Assembly: GCA_938020445.1 (NCBI GenBank)
Contig: CALIIC010000127.1
Location: 1-33,852 of the forward strand
Direction: 5' to 3'
Origin: an uncultured Flavobacteriaceae bacterium
GTDB lineage: Bacteria; Bacteroidota; Bacteroidia; Flavobacteriales; Flavobacteriaceae
Length of the DNA stretch: 33,852 nt
Translations under genes and position numbers: made by a program
The notes under the pieces: generated by a model
The model's database searches: none
Told to the model about the DNA's origin: nothing
The model's input: only the letters and a program-made list of their open reading frames with translations
Shown here: positions 17,823 through 26,594 of the stretch, piece by piece
Position numbering within the stretch: position 1 is the stretch's first letter
Layout: each line of letters begins with the position of its first letter

Positions 17823-18820
17823 TGACAACAGAACTGATCATACACAAAAACCTTCAAGAGGTAACACCATCGCAATGGGAAGAGCTCTTAAAATCAAATA
17901 CGGGCAATTTTTTTCAAACACCCGCTGCCTTGGATTTTTTCCATTCCGTAGGTATTGAAACATTTACCTTGGTAGTACAAAACGAAGCACGTATCGTGGC
18001 TTCCCTATCCGGAATCATTCAAAAGGAAAAAGGACTAAAAGCTACTTTTACGAGCCGCGCCATCGTATATGGAGGCCCAATGTTTAGTGCGGAAATCGAG
18101 CATGAAGAGACTGTAGAACTACTTCGTTTATTGATTTCGGACTTAAAAGAGAAGGTTATTTATATCGAATTCAGAAACCTGAATGACTACAGCGATTTTT
18201 CCACCGCTTTTGAGGAGGCCGGTTTTGTATACCACCCACATTTGAATTTTCATCTAGACTGTACGGACATGGCGGCTATGAAAAAACGAATGAGTAGTAG
18301 CAAGCTACGTCAGGTTAAAAAAAGTATCAAAGAAGGGGCGGCCATCATCGAAGCGACTACAACGGAACAAATTGCAGAATTCTACGCGATTTTGCTGCAC
18401 CTATACAAGACGAAGGTAAAAACACCGTTGCCGGACTTGGATTTTTTTGAGGAATTGTGGAAGTCTAGTAGTGTAACCTTCCTATTGATCGAGTATCAAA
18501 ACGAAATCATTGGCGGTATTGTGGCACCGATACTCAAGCATAAGGTCATCTACGAATGGTTTGTATGCGGAAAAGACGGGGTTTACAAGAATGTATATCC
18601 TAGTATACTGGCCACTTGGGCGGCGATGGAATATGCTTCGGAAAATGGGATAGCCCGCTTTGACTTTATGGGAGCGGGAAAACCAGATGAAGATTATGGT
18701 GTACGGGAGTTTAAATCAAAATTCGGAGGGGAATTAGTGCAGCATGGTAGGTACCGTTATGTGGCGAAACCTTTTTTGTACGAACTCGGTAAAACGGCCG
18801 TGAAAATTCTAAAGAGCTAG
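17822..18820 (+). CDS. FemAB-like GNAT acyl/aminoacyl transferase
   Basis: 332-aa protein with two tandem GNAT-type domains, as in the FemA/B/X family. Visible features: N-terminal SQWEELLKSNTGNFFQTP, the KLRQVKKSIKEGAAI segment at about 161-175, and the C-terminal ARFDFMGAGKPDEDYGVREFKSKFGG (about 277-302), a pattern shared by FemAB-like polysaccharide-locus proteins. Family enzymes transfer aminoacyl groups from aminoacyl-tRNA to peptidoglycan precursors; relatives in EPS loci are mostly uncharacterised. Next to the ATP-grasp and AsnB-like genes it suggests an acyl or aminoacyl decoration of the glycan. There is no membrane segment. Confidence 0.75.
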   Translation: MTTELIIHKNLQEVTPSQWEELLKSNTGNFFQTPAALDFFHSVGIETFTLVVQNEARIVASLSGIIQKEKGLKATFTSRAIVYGGPMFSAEIEHEETVELLRLLISDLKEKVIYIEFRNLNDYSDFSTAFEEAGFVYHPHLNFHLDCTDMAAMKKRMSSSKLRQVKKSIKEGAAIIEATTTEQIAEFYAILLHLYKTKVKTPLPDLDFFEELWKSSSVTFLLIEYQNEIIGGIVAPILKHKVIYEWFVCGKDGVYKNVYPSILATWAAMEYASENGIARFDFMGAGKPDEDYGVREFKSKFGGELVQHGRYRYVAKPFLYELGKTAVKILKS

Positions 18821-18822
18821 GT

Positions 18823-19890
18823 ATGCGAATTTTAATAGATATAGGCCATCCGGGCCATGTACACCTGTTCAAGCATTTTGCGCAAAAAATGATCGGGAAA
18901 GGGCATCAAATCCTGTTTACCTGTCGGCAAAAAGAATTTGAAATTGAACTGATCAAAGCAGCTGGTTTTGATTTCGTCTCTTTTGGAAAAAAGTTCAATA
19001 CAACCTTGGGCAAGCTCTATGGCCTGCTAAAATTCGACTTTCTTGAGTGGGTGCATGCCCTACGGTTCAAACCAGACCTTTTTTTAAGTCATGGGTCGCC
19101 CTATGCCGCGCATGCTGCATTTTTATTGCGCAAACCCCATGTATCCTTGGAAGATTCAGGGAATTGGGAGCAAATGAAAATTTATTTACCCTTCACCAGT
19201 TCGGTACTCACACCCGATGTGCTATTTGAAGACCTGGGCAAAAAGCAGATTCGATACCAATCCTATCATGAGTTGGCCTATCTGCATCCCAATTATTTTA
19301 AGGCTACGGGTACCGCTGCAGCTATCTTGAACCTCGAAGAAAATGAAAAATACGTCATCTTACGATTCGTTTCATGGAACGCTTCGCACGATAAGGGGCA
19401 AAACGGATTTTCTGAAAAAGAAAAGGCCAGGATCATCGATTATCTGGCAGGAAAATATAGGGTATTCATTACAGCAGAAGGGGTGTTGCCACCAAAGTAT
19501 GAACGCTATAAAATAAAAATCGCCCCGGAACAAATTCACGAGGTACTATCCGGTGCGGAATTTTTTGTAGGCGAAGGAGCGACAATGGCAGCTGAATCAG
19601 GTGTATTGGGAACTGCAGCTATTTATGTAAACACCATTCGGAGAGCGTATAACGAGGACCAGGAAAAATACGGACTTGTCTACAATTTCCAGAGTGAAGA
19701 AGGGGTATTCGATAAAATCCTCGAAATAGAAAAGACCAAGGACCTCAAAAAAACCTTTCGAAAAAGACGCACCAAGATGCTTGCCGATAAAATAGACCTG
19801 ACCGCGTTGATGGTATGGTTTGTTGAAAATTATCCGAATAGTAAAAACACCCTTTTAAAGAACCCCCATTATCAATACCAATTCAAATGA
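18823..19890 (+). CDS. DUF354 family protein (GT-B-like)
   Basis: 355-aa DUF354 protein. Signature N-terminus RILIDIGHPGHVHLFKHFA, then FLSHGSPYAAHAA at about 86-98, and a C-terminal GAEFFVGEGATMAAESGVLG motif (about 244-263) resembling the donor site of UDP-GlcNAc 2-epimerase and MurG-like GT-B folds. Function in the family is unproven: a glycosyltransferase or an epimerase are both possible. It overlaps the NodB-like gene by 4 bp. DUF354, FemAB-like and deacetylase-like genes commonly occur together in surface-sugar loci. Confidence 0.8.
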   Translation: MRILIDIGHPGHVHLFKHFAQKMIGKGHQILFTCRQKEFEIELIKAAGFDFVSFGKKFNTTLGKLYGLLKFDFLEWVHALRFKPDLFLSHGSPYAAHAAFLLRKPHVSLEDSGNWEQMKIYLPFTSSVLTPDVLFEDLGKKQIRYQSYHELAYLHPNYFKATGTAAAILNLEENEKYVILRFVSWNASHDKGQNGFSEKEKARIIDYLAGKYRVFITAEGVLPPKYERYKIKIAPEQIHEVLSGAEFFVGEGATMAAESGVLGTAAIYVNTIRRAYNEDQEKYGLVYNFQSEEGVFDKILEIEKTKDLKKTFRKRRTKMLADKIDLTALMVWFVENYPNSKNTLLKNPHYQYQFK

Positions 19891-20645
19891 CCGATTTTAC
19901 CCTCAAAACATACCGTGCCTTATTGGAAACCCTCATATGGCAATCGTACAATTTTCAAACATTCGAAGAACAGCTTTCCGGTTCAAAGAAAAAGAGCATT
20001 GTGCTGCGGCATGATGTAGACCTTTTACCCCATAATTCATTGGCTTTTGCCAAGATACAAGCCGAGTTTGGAATAGCGGGTACCTACTATTTTCGTGCAG
20101 TACCAGAAAGTTGGGATGTTGATTGTATACGGGAAATAGCGGCACTTGGTCATGAGGTAGGGTACCATTATGAATGTCTAACGACTTGCAAAGGCAATAT
20201 GGAACTAGGAATTCAAGATTTTGAGAAAAACCTGGAAGCCTTGCGATCTTTGGTACCTGTAACAACAATTTGTATGCATGGGAGCCCCATGTCGAAATTT
20301 GATTCCAAGGATCTCTGGAATACCTATGATTACAGGGATTACGGCATTGTGGGAGAACCTTATTTTGATGTTGATTACAATACCACGTTTTACCTGACCG
20401 ATACCGGACGAAAATGGGATGGTCATGCTACGAGCGTACGTGATAAGGTACAGACACGTTTTACCGAACGGTTTCATACCACCCAAGATATCATCGATGC
20501 CTTGGAAGCAGGTTTATTTCCCATGCATGCCATGTTCACCTTTCACCCACAACGTTGGCATGACAACCCCATAGGATGGGGAAAGGAGCTGGTTTTTCAA
20601 AATATTAAAAACGTAGTAAAACAACATTTTTTTGTAAAAGCCTAA
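19887..20645 (+). CDS. polysaccharide deacetylase (NodB-like) family protein
   Basis: 252-aa NodB-fold protein. The metal/base motif appears as LRHDVDLLPHNS (about 38-49) in place of the usual TFDDG, and a second motif is LGHEVGYHYE (about 90-99), supplying His ligands. HGSPMSKFD and FHPQRWHDN are later conserved-looking patches. There is no signal peptide, so it acts in the cytosol, probably on a nucleotide sugar, lipid-linked sugar or related amide. Deacetylase activity is inferred from the fold. A deacetylated amine could be the acceptor for the FemAB-like or ligase enzymes of the same operon. Confidence 0.75.
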   Translation: MTDFTLKTYRALLETLIWQSYNFQTFEEQLSGSKKKSIVLRHDVDLLPHNSLAFAKIQAEFGIAGTYYFRAVPESWDVDCIREIAALGHEVGYHYECLTTCKGNMELGIQDFEKNLEALRSLVPVTTICMHGSPMSKFDSKDLWNTYDYRDYGIVGEPYFDVDYNTTFYLTDTGRKWDGHATSVRDKVQTRFTERFHTTQDIIDALEAGLFPMHAMFTFHPQRWHDNPIGWGKELVFQNIKNVVKQHFFVKA

Positions 20646-20648
20646 TGT

Positions 20649-22085
20649 ATGATTTTTAATTCGCTAGATTTTGCGATTTTCCTGCCCATTGTTTTCGTAC
20701 TGTACTGGTTCGTTGTAAACAAACACCTGCAATTCCAAAATCTGGTGGTGGTTGCCGCCAGTTATGTTTTTTACGGATGGTGGGATTGGAGGTTTCTTTC
20801 ACTGATTATCTTTAGTACCATTGTAGATTATTTTGTGGGAATCGGAATGGGGAAAAGTGAACTTCCCGCTAGGAGAAAGCTACTGCTTTGGATAAGCATT
20901 ACCGTAAACCTTGGCCTTCTAGGCTTTTTTAAGTACTACAATTTCTTTCTTGATAATTTTATCTCTGCTTTTTCATTTTTTGGTACCACGGTGCAGGCAA
21001 ATACACTAAATATCATATTACCGGTAGGAATTAGTTTTTATACTTTTCAGACATTAAGTTATTCCATCGATATCTATCGGCGAAAATTGGAACCAACCAA
21101 AGATTTTATGGCTTTTTCGGCCTTTGTGTGTTTCTTCCCCCAATTGGTCGCAGGCCCGATCGAGAGAGCTACAAATCTGTTGCCACAATTCGGAAAACCC
21201 CGGGTTTTTGAACATGACAAGGCCGTTGACGGACTGCGGCAAATCTTATGGGGCCTTTTCAAAAAGATTGTAATCGCCGATACCTGTGCAACCTATGCCA
21301 ATACTATTTTCAACGGGTCCGAACTATTTTCGGGAAGTACCCTGGTACTTGGAGCGTTGTTTTTTACCTTTCAAATCTATTGCGACTTTTCGGGATACTC
21401 CGATATTGCCATTGGTACTTCGCGCCTTTTTGGTTTTCATCTAAATCGCAACTTTGCATTTCCCTATTTCTCTCGCGATATTGCAGAGTTTTGGAGACGT
21501 TGGCATATTTCATTATCTACCTGGTTTCGAGATTATTTATACATCCCTTTGGGCGGAAGTAGGGGAGGTACTTGGATGAAAGTACGCAATACGTTTGCCA
21601 TCTTTTTGGTAAGTGGTTTTTGGCATGGCGCCAACTGGACCTTTATAGCCTGGGGTGCTTTGAATGCAATCTATTTCCTCCCCCTTTTACTTTTGGGCAA
21701 CAACCGAAAAAACTTGGATATGGTGGCGCAAGATAGCTGGCTGCCCTCTCCCAAAGAAGTACTGCAAATGGGAAGCACCTTCGCATTAACGATGTTGGCC
21801 TGGATATTCTTCAGGGCCGAAAATATGACCCATGCATTGGCATATTTGGGCGAAATATTCTCATCCTCTTTGCTAACCTATCCTGAGGTATTTCCAAAAA
21901 AAATGCTGCTGCTTTTGCTTGCTTTTCTACTAGTGGAATGGGCCGGTAGAAAACACGAATACGCCATTGAAAATATAAAAACAAGCTTTCATACATACCC
22001 AAGGTGGGTCGCATACGGATTGCTCTTAGCGACCATTTTTTATTATGCCGGGCAAGAACAACAATTTATATACTTCCAATTTTAG
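20649..22085 (+). CDS. MBOAT family O-acyltransferase (AlgI-like)
   Basis: 478-aa polytopic membrane protein of the MBOAT/AlgI family with about 10-12 hydrophobic segments. Motifs: SLDFAIFLPIVFVLYW at the N-terminus, CFFPQLVAGPIERA (about 161-174), FWRRWHISLSTWFRDYLYIPLGG (arginine/tryptophan-rich loop near 280), and the catalytic histidine in LVSGFWHGANWTFIAWG (about 320-336). It passes an acyl group, usually acetyl, across the membrane for O-acylation of the polysaccharide. The next gene, starting on the base after its stop, encodes the periplasmic partner. Confidence 0.92.
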   Translation: MIFNSLDFAIFLPIVFVLYWFVVNKHLQFQNLVVVAASYVFYGWWDWRFLSLIIFSTIVDYFVGIGMGKSELPARRKLLLWISITVNLGLLGFFKYYNFFLDNFISAFSFFGTTVQANTLNIILPVGISFYTFQTLSYSIDIYRRKLEPTKDFMAFSAFVCFFPQLVAGPIERATNLLPQFGKPRVFEHDKAVDGLRQILWGLFKKIVIADTCATYANTIFNGSELFSGSTLVLGALFFTFQIYCDFSGYSDIAIGTSRLFGFHLNRNFAFPYFSRDIAEFWRRWHISLSTWFRDYLYIPLGGSRGGTWMKVRNTFAIFLVSGFWHGANWTFIAWGALNAIYFLPLLLLGNNRKNLDMVAQDSWLPSPKEVLQMGSTFALTMLAWIFFRAENMTHALAYLGEIFSSSLLTYPEVFPKKMLLLLLAFLLVEWAGRKHEYAIENIKTSFHTYPRWVAYGLLLATIFYYAGQEQQFIYFQF

Positions 22086-23015
22086 ATGAAAAAATTCATA
22101 TACAAGACGATCTTTTTTTTTGGCATATGTGCGGTTACCATGCTACTCTTTTCCCTTCTTGAGGAAGATGGTGAAAACAGTACGGAATTTATGGCGGCTA
22201 TGGTCGATAAACACAAGCGGATCAAAAGCATTGAGGAACCTGTCCTCATATTGGCAGGGGGCTCTAACCTGGTTTTTGGGGTAGATAGTGAACAACTGGA
22301 GCGCAACTTACATATGCCAGTGGCCAACCTTGGCTTGCGTGCCCATCTAGGGCTTAACTTCATATTAAACGAAGTAAAGGATGTTGCTAAAAAAGGAGAC
22401 ATTGTGGTTTTATCACTAGAATATTTTATGGAGGGGGATGGGGAACACGATCTTCACCTGCTGAGTTCATACTATCATAATGCGGCGCTTGACTATTGCG
22501 AAGAACATCCAAAGGGCCTGGGGCTATTTTTAGACTACCGGCATATGATGTTTAAAAAAATGGTCACGAATTACACCACAAAAAACCAAGAGGCGTATGC
22601 CAGAACAGATTTCAACAAGTATGGTGACGGTATCAAGCATTTGAATATGCAAAACCCGTCAATTCAGGGAAGTCGCTATGTAATCGATGCAAACAAGGAT
22701 ACCGAGATCAAAGCGTTAAATGCCTTTTATGACTACGCGCAAATCGAAGGCTTTAAAGTGGTGTATGCCTATAGTCCTTATGAACAAGACGAGTACCAAA
22801 AAAACAAAAAAGCACTGCTATCCTTAGACAGGGATTTACGGAAACATATGAAGATAAAGTTGATTACTTCCTTGGAAGATTTTACCTATCCGAATGCGTC
22901 GTTTTTTGACAATGTGTATCATTTGAATGCCAAGGGTAGAAAAAACCATACAGAGAAGTTGATTCAGTTATTGCGCCCGGAAGTAGAAGTGCCTTCTGAA
23001 CTTGCGATTCGTTAG
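22086..23015 (+). CDS. membrane-anchored SGNH-like protein, MBOAT partner
   Basis: 309-aa protein with one N-terminal hydrophobic anchor (about 5-25) and a periplasmic domain. An SGNH-type block I is visible as LAGGSNLVFGVDSEQLE (about 56-72), and a late DxxH-like block is FFDNVYHLNAKGRKNH (about 277-292). This resembles AlgX/AlgJ/DltD-type partners that receive the acyl group from an MBOAT protein and transfer it to the sugar. No gap separates it from the MBOAT gene. It ends the plus-strand operon, 6 bp from the convergent wzc-like gene; I see no terminator between them. Confidence 0.75.
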   Translation: MKKFIYKTIFFFGICAVTMLLFSLLEEDGENSTEFMAAMVDKHKRIKSIEEPVLILAGGSNLVFGVDSEQLERNLHMPVANLGLRAHLGLNFILNEVKDVAKKGDIVVLSLEYFMEGDGEHDLHLLSSYYHNAALDYCEEHPKGLGLFLDYRHMMFKKMVTNYTTKNQEAYARTDFNKYGDGIKHLNMQNPSIQGSRYVIDANKDTEIKALNAFYDYAQIEGFKVVYAYSPYEQDEYQKNKKALLSLDRDLRKHMKIKLITSLEDFTYPNASFFDNVYHLNAKGRKNHTEKLIQLLRPEVEVPSELAIR

Positions 23016-23021
23016 GCGGTT

Positions 23022-25364
23022 TTAGTTAAGGGAGAAAAACGATTTTCTTGTCTTTTCCCCGTATCCATATCCATAGCCATACCCATATCCGTATCCGTAG
23101 GTTTTTTTGTAGTCAACATCATTCACCAAGAGCGCCATTTTCTTAAATCGTTTCTCTTGATAGAGGTTCTTCGCATAATCGAGCATGCGTTTGTCCGAAT
23201 AGTTAAAGCGGACGATGTAAGCGCACAAATCTGCATAAACACCTAATAATAGTGTATCGGCTACCAGGCTTACGGGAGGGGTGTCTATAATGATGTAATC
23301 ATAGTTTTCCTTTAGCTCCTTAAACATAGCGGCTACTCTATTGCTCTTTAACAACTCGGCCGGGTTGGGAGGCGTGGTACCCGAAGTAATGACATCTAAA
23401 TTATGAAGCCCTTCCATTTTTATGGTGATATCGGAAAGGGACAATTCTTGATTCTTTATAAAATTGGTCAATCCTGTTTTTGCTTTAATTCCAAGATGTC
23501 TACGGATCATGGTGGAACGAAGGTCCATCTCCAACAAAGCCACCTTTTTTTCAGAACGTGCCAGGGTAATGGCGAGGTTACAAGCTACGAACGACTTCCC
23601 TTCCCCCTTACGGGTCGAAGTAACCAATATCGTTTTGGGCGCCTTGCTATTTTGCGACAATAAAAAATTCAGATTAATATCAAGCAATCGAAACGATTCG
23701 GCCACATCCGATTGGTCCCTGTCCAAGTCAAGAATCTTATTGGGTTGTTTAGACTTGGGAATGTCTCCTAGCAATGGTAATGGCAATGCTCTTCGCAGAC
23801 TTTTAATGTCGTTTACCTTTGTGTCCAACGTATCTTTGATAAGCAATAAGACGATGGGAATCAACAGTCCTGCCAAAAACGCCGATAGATATGTTTTGTT
23901 GCTTTTAGGATTTACAGGGGTTACCGAGGTAAAAGGAGCCTCAATAACCTTTGCATTCGTGGCGGTCGCCGCCAATGAAATGGCAGCTTCTTCACTTTTT
24001 TCCAGCAAGTACAAAAACAGCGTTTCCTTTATTTGCTGCTGTCGTTGAATGTCACGTAGTTTACGTTCTTTTGTGGGGAGACTTCCCAATTTTGCATGAA
24101 GGATCATATCCCGTTGATCGTACCCCTTATACTCAGAATCGAGTGTTGTTTGCAGGTTGTTTAGGCTCTGACGAAGGCTTTTTTCTTGGGCTTCGAGTTT
24201 TTCATTTAAGATCAATAAGACCGGGTTTTTACCACCAGAACTACGTGCTATGCGATTCCTCTCTACAGCAACATCATTGTATTTTACGATAAGTTCTGCT
24301 ACCGTTCGGTCTTCAAACCCCAAGGTGGCCGGTAGCAAGTGTCCTTTTTTATTATCGATAAAATCGAGTACAAGATCTACCAATTCTTGCTGTACCGAAT
24401 TTCCCAACATTACCTTTTCATTTTGAGATTCGTTCTGTAAAAAGATGGATGCTTCGGTGGGCAGGTCTGTAAGGTTGTTTTTCTTTTTAAAGGACTCTAG
24501 GTTTTTTTCGAGTCCGGCCAACTCTTTGTTAATAATATCTAACCTTTGCTTGATGAACTTAGAGGTGTTTTCTATGATCTGATTCTTATCGATTAGAATG
24601 TTTCGGTTGTATTCTTTGATCAAGGACGCTAAGATGTTTTTAGCCCTTTTTTTTGATCGGGAGTTCATAGATAAAAGCACCACGGTACTTTTTAAGTCAT
24701 TAATGCCTACATGAATACGCGATTTGTAACTCTCTACAGCGTCTACCAATGAGAAGAGGGTCACATAAATGTGTTGACCAATATATTCTGGATTCAATGG
24801 TTGGTTCAAATGAAGTACAAAATCGCCCAAATCGCTTTCCAATGGTTCGCCTATGATTCCGTTTTTAATATGGGTGCCATCTACCCGGCGCAGTTCAAAT
24901 TCGGTATCCGATAAAAGGGATACTAGAAAGCGACCACTTTTTTCGTACTGCGAGGCACCAAGAAAAGAGACCGAAACAGGAACATCTTCGGTAAGTTCCA
25001 CCATTCGTTTGGTATACTGTGTTTTGGTATGGTACTGAATATTTAGATTCAGTTCCTTGACCACTTTCTCCATCAGGGGTCTTGATTTAAGAATCTCGAT
25101 TTCGTTTTCTACCTCATGGTTTACATTTTTGAAAACAGAAAGGTCTTCCAAAGCCGATAGTTCTGAGAATATACCGTTCTTTTCGACCTTTATCAAGATA
25201 CTGGCGGAGACCTTATAGGTTTTTTGAGTGTACCGAAGGTAAAAGAAGGCAGTCGTAAAACTCAGTACGAAGATGACGAAAAATAACTTCCAATGATAGG
25301 TGTATTTCTCCAGTAAGTCTTTGATAATCGAAGGTTCCTGATTATCATATTCTTCATGTTCCAT
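23022..25364 (-). CDS. Wzc-type tyrosine-protein kinase / polysaccharide co-polymerase
   Basis: 780-aa inner-membrane protein. A cytosolic N-tail and first membrane helix (about 29-48), a long periplasmic Wzz domain with coiled-coil, and a second helix (about 490-510) precede the BY-kinase domain. In the kinase, Walker A is TSTRKGEGKSF (about 580-590), Walker A' is ALLEMDLRS (about 610-620) and Walker B is IIIDTPPVS (about 690-698). The C-terminus is a tyrosine cluster of seven Gly-Tyr units (about 751-768), the expected autophosphorylation tail. It controls chain length and export of the polysaccharide. It is transcribed towards the operon and 75 bp after the sugar transferase gene, probably with it. 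Confidence 0.93.
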   Translation of the reverse strand: MEHEEYDNQEPSIIKDLLEKYTYHWKLFFVIFVLSFTTAFFYLRYTQKTYKVSASILIKVEKNGIFSELSALEDLSVFKNVNHEVENEIEILKSRPLMEKVVKELNLNIQYHTKTQYTKRMVELTEDVPVSVSFLGASQYEKSGRFLVSLLSDTEFELRRVDGTHIKNGIIGEPLESDLGDFVLHLNQPLNPEYIGQHIYVTLFSLVDAVESYKSRIHVGINDLKSTVVLLSMNSRSKKRAKNILASLIKEYNRNILIDKNQIIENTSKFIKQRLDIINKELAGLEKNLESFKKKNNLTDLPTEASIFLQNESQNEKVMLGNSVQQELVDLVLDFIDNKKGHLLPATLGFEDRTVAELIVKYNDVAVERNRIARSSGGKNPVLLILNEKLEAQEKSLRQSLNNLQTTLDSEYKGYDQRDMILHAKLGSLPTKERKLRDIQRQQQIKETLFLYLLEKSEEAAISLAATATNAKVIEAPFTSVTPVNPKSNKTYLSAFLAGLLIPIVLLLIKDTLDTKVNDIKSLRRALPLPLLGDIPKSKQPNKILDLDRDQSDVAESFRLLDINLNFLLSQNSKAPKTILVTSTRKGEGKSFVACNLAITLARSEKKVALLEMDLRSTMIRRHLGIKAKTGLTNFIKNQELSLSDITIKMEGLHNLDVITSGTTPPNPAELLKSNRVAAMFKELKENYDYIIIDTPPVSLVADTLLLGVYADLCAYIVRFNYSDKRMLDYAKNLYQEKRFKKMALLVNDVDYKKTYGYGYGYGYGYGYGEKTRKSFFSLN
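23058..23099 (-). repeat. seven tandem Gly-Tyr codon pairs in the Wzc tail
   Basis: 42 bp encoding seven consecutive Tyr-Gly dipeptides. Both GTA- and ATA-type complements are used for Tyr, so the DNA repeat is imperfect. It forms the phospho-tyrosine tail of the kinase. Copy number could vary by slippage or recombination. Confidence 0.85.
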
Positions 25365-25439
25365 TCGGTTTCCGTATCAATAGTTAAATTGTCTTTCGCA
25401 CTGTTGTTGACTTGATCAACCTATGGTGCTTGGTAAATT

Positions 25440-26594
25440 TTAAGCGCTGCGTTTTCCTCCAAACACAATGTTTTTAATAATCTTTAGCAGGTATTTCGCA
25501 TCGGTCAGTAAGGGTTGTTTTTCATAAGAGTTGAGATAGGTCATTTCTGATTGTATAATATCATCCAATGTTTTGGGCATATCGGCATAAAAAGGTGGAA
25601 GTAATCCGGGTTTAAATTGCGTTCGCTTGCGCTGTAATGATTCTGGGTATAGGCTAAAGTAGTGTGCGCTTATTGGACGCACGCCAACCAGTTTCAAGTC
25701 CCGCTTTAACACGTTGATAAGCATAGGAAGCTCATCGATCCAATATTTTCTAAAAACACGTCCTATTCTAGAAATTCTAAAATCGTCCTTGATTTTTCCA
25801 CCTTCTTTAAGATTGTTTTTATTGAATACATACTGTTGTAAGTACTCGGCATAGGGGTGCATTGTGCGAACTTTTGCCACTTTGATGATTTTACCGCCCT
25901 TGCCGACCCTTCTTAAATAAATTAGGGGACCGTAGGTTGGGTTGGTATCATAACTTGGCTTTTTCGTTTTTTTTGCTACAAAGTGCAAGCGTCCATCTAT
26001 ATTTTTTTCCTCAATAATTTCAAAACCACAGGCGTACAGTCTGCCGATTGCCTCGGCTCTTGTTAATACACGGCCATAGCCCTTTGTTTGTTTGAAGTAG
26101 AACGACCGTACAAATTTTAGTTTTGGAATGATACGGTGATATAGAAAATCGAGCGTATAATAGAGCGACTGAAATGCGGAGGGTACATTTTGCAAAATAC
26201 GATCTTTACGTACCTTATGGGTTTCCATGCTATTAATGAAAAGTCCACCAGGAGCTAGGCTTTCGTTGACAGCTTCAAGAAATTTGTTTATGTTTCTATA
26301 ATCGTTCAATTGTTTGAAATTCACGATCGCCTCACCCATTTCATGGGAATTGTTTTTAATGTCGGCCGTATTTCGGGTGTTGAACAAGTGGGTCCTGTTC
26401 AGTGTTAAGGGGATAAGATATTTTGATATAAAATCTCGTAAGTCATTGCTAAGTTCGGCTATTGATACCGTTTCAATTTGGGGTGTGAGTGCTTTCTTTT
26501 TGATTCGCCCCTCCTTTAAAAAAATCGATTCCTGTAGGCGAAAATAGTCTTTGGCAATGGTAGGATTACCAGATAAGTAAAATGGTGTAGGCAT
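25440..26594 (-). CDS. initiating sugar transferase with an atypical N-terminal domain
   Basis: 384-aa protein. The C-terminal part (about 210-384) is a bacterial sugar transferase domain (polyprenyl-phosphate phosphoglycosyl transferase): GPLIYLRRVGKGGK, KVRTMHPYAEYL, then DDFRISRIGR, DELPMLINVLKRDLKLVGVRPIS and FKPGLLPPF. Residues 1-205 are not the usual membrane region; they look like a degenerate methyltransferase-like fold (APGGLFINSMETH, SRAEAxGRLYxCGFEI-like stretch). The hydrophobic membrane-entry helix normally before the catalytic domain is not evident. It would start the repeat unit by moving sugar-1-phosphate to undecaprenyl phosphate. I use the ATG at 26594; a TTG two codons upstream (26600) is in frame. 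Confidence 0.82.
   Translation of the reverse strand: MPTPFYLSGNPTIAKDYFRLQESIFLKEGRIKKKALTPQIETVSIAELSNDLRDFISKYLIPLTLNRTHLFNTRNTADIKNNSHEMGEAIVNFKQLNDYRNINKFLEAVNESLAPGGLFINSMETHKVRKDRILQNVPSAFQSLYYTLDFLYHRIIPKLKFVRSFYFKQTKGYGRVLTRAEAIGRLYACGFEIIEEKNIDGRLHFVAKKTKKPSYDTNPTYGPLIYLRRVGKGGKIIKVAKVRTMHPYAEYLQQYVFNKNNLKEGGKIKDDFRISRIGRVFRKYWIDELPMLINVLKRDLKLVGVRPISAHYFSLYPESLQRKRTQFKPGLLPPFYADMPKTLDDIIQSEMTYLNSYEKQPLLTDAKYLLKIIKNIVFGGKRSA

Noticed and set aside
23464..24048. A 194-codon plus-strand frame inside the wzc-like gene
   Set aside because: It is antisense to a region with clear Wzc membrane and kinase motifs; its translation has no recognisable family features and no promoter.
5431..26594. 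Insertion sequence or phage remnants explaining the polysaccharide locus
   Set aside because: No transposase, integrase or terminal repeats were seen; genes are compact and in one functional theme.
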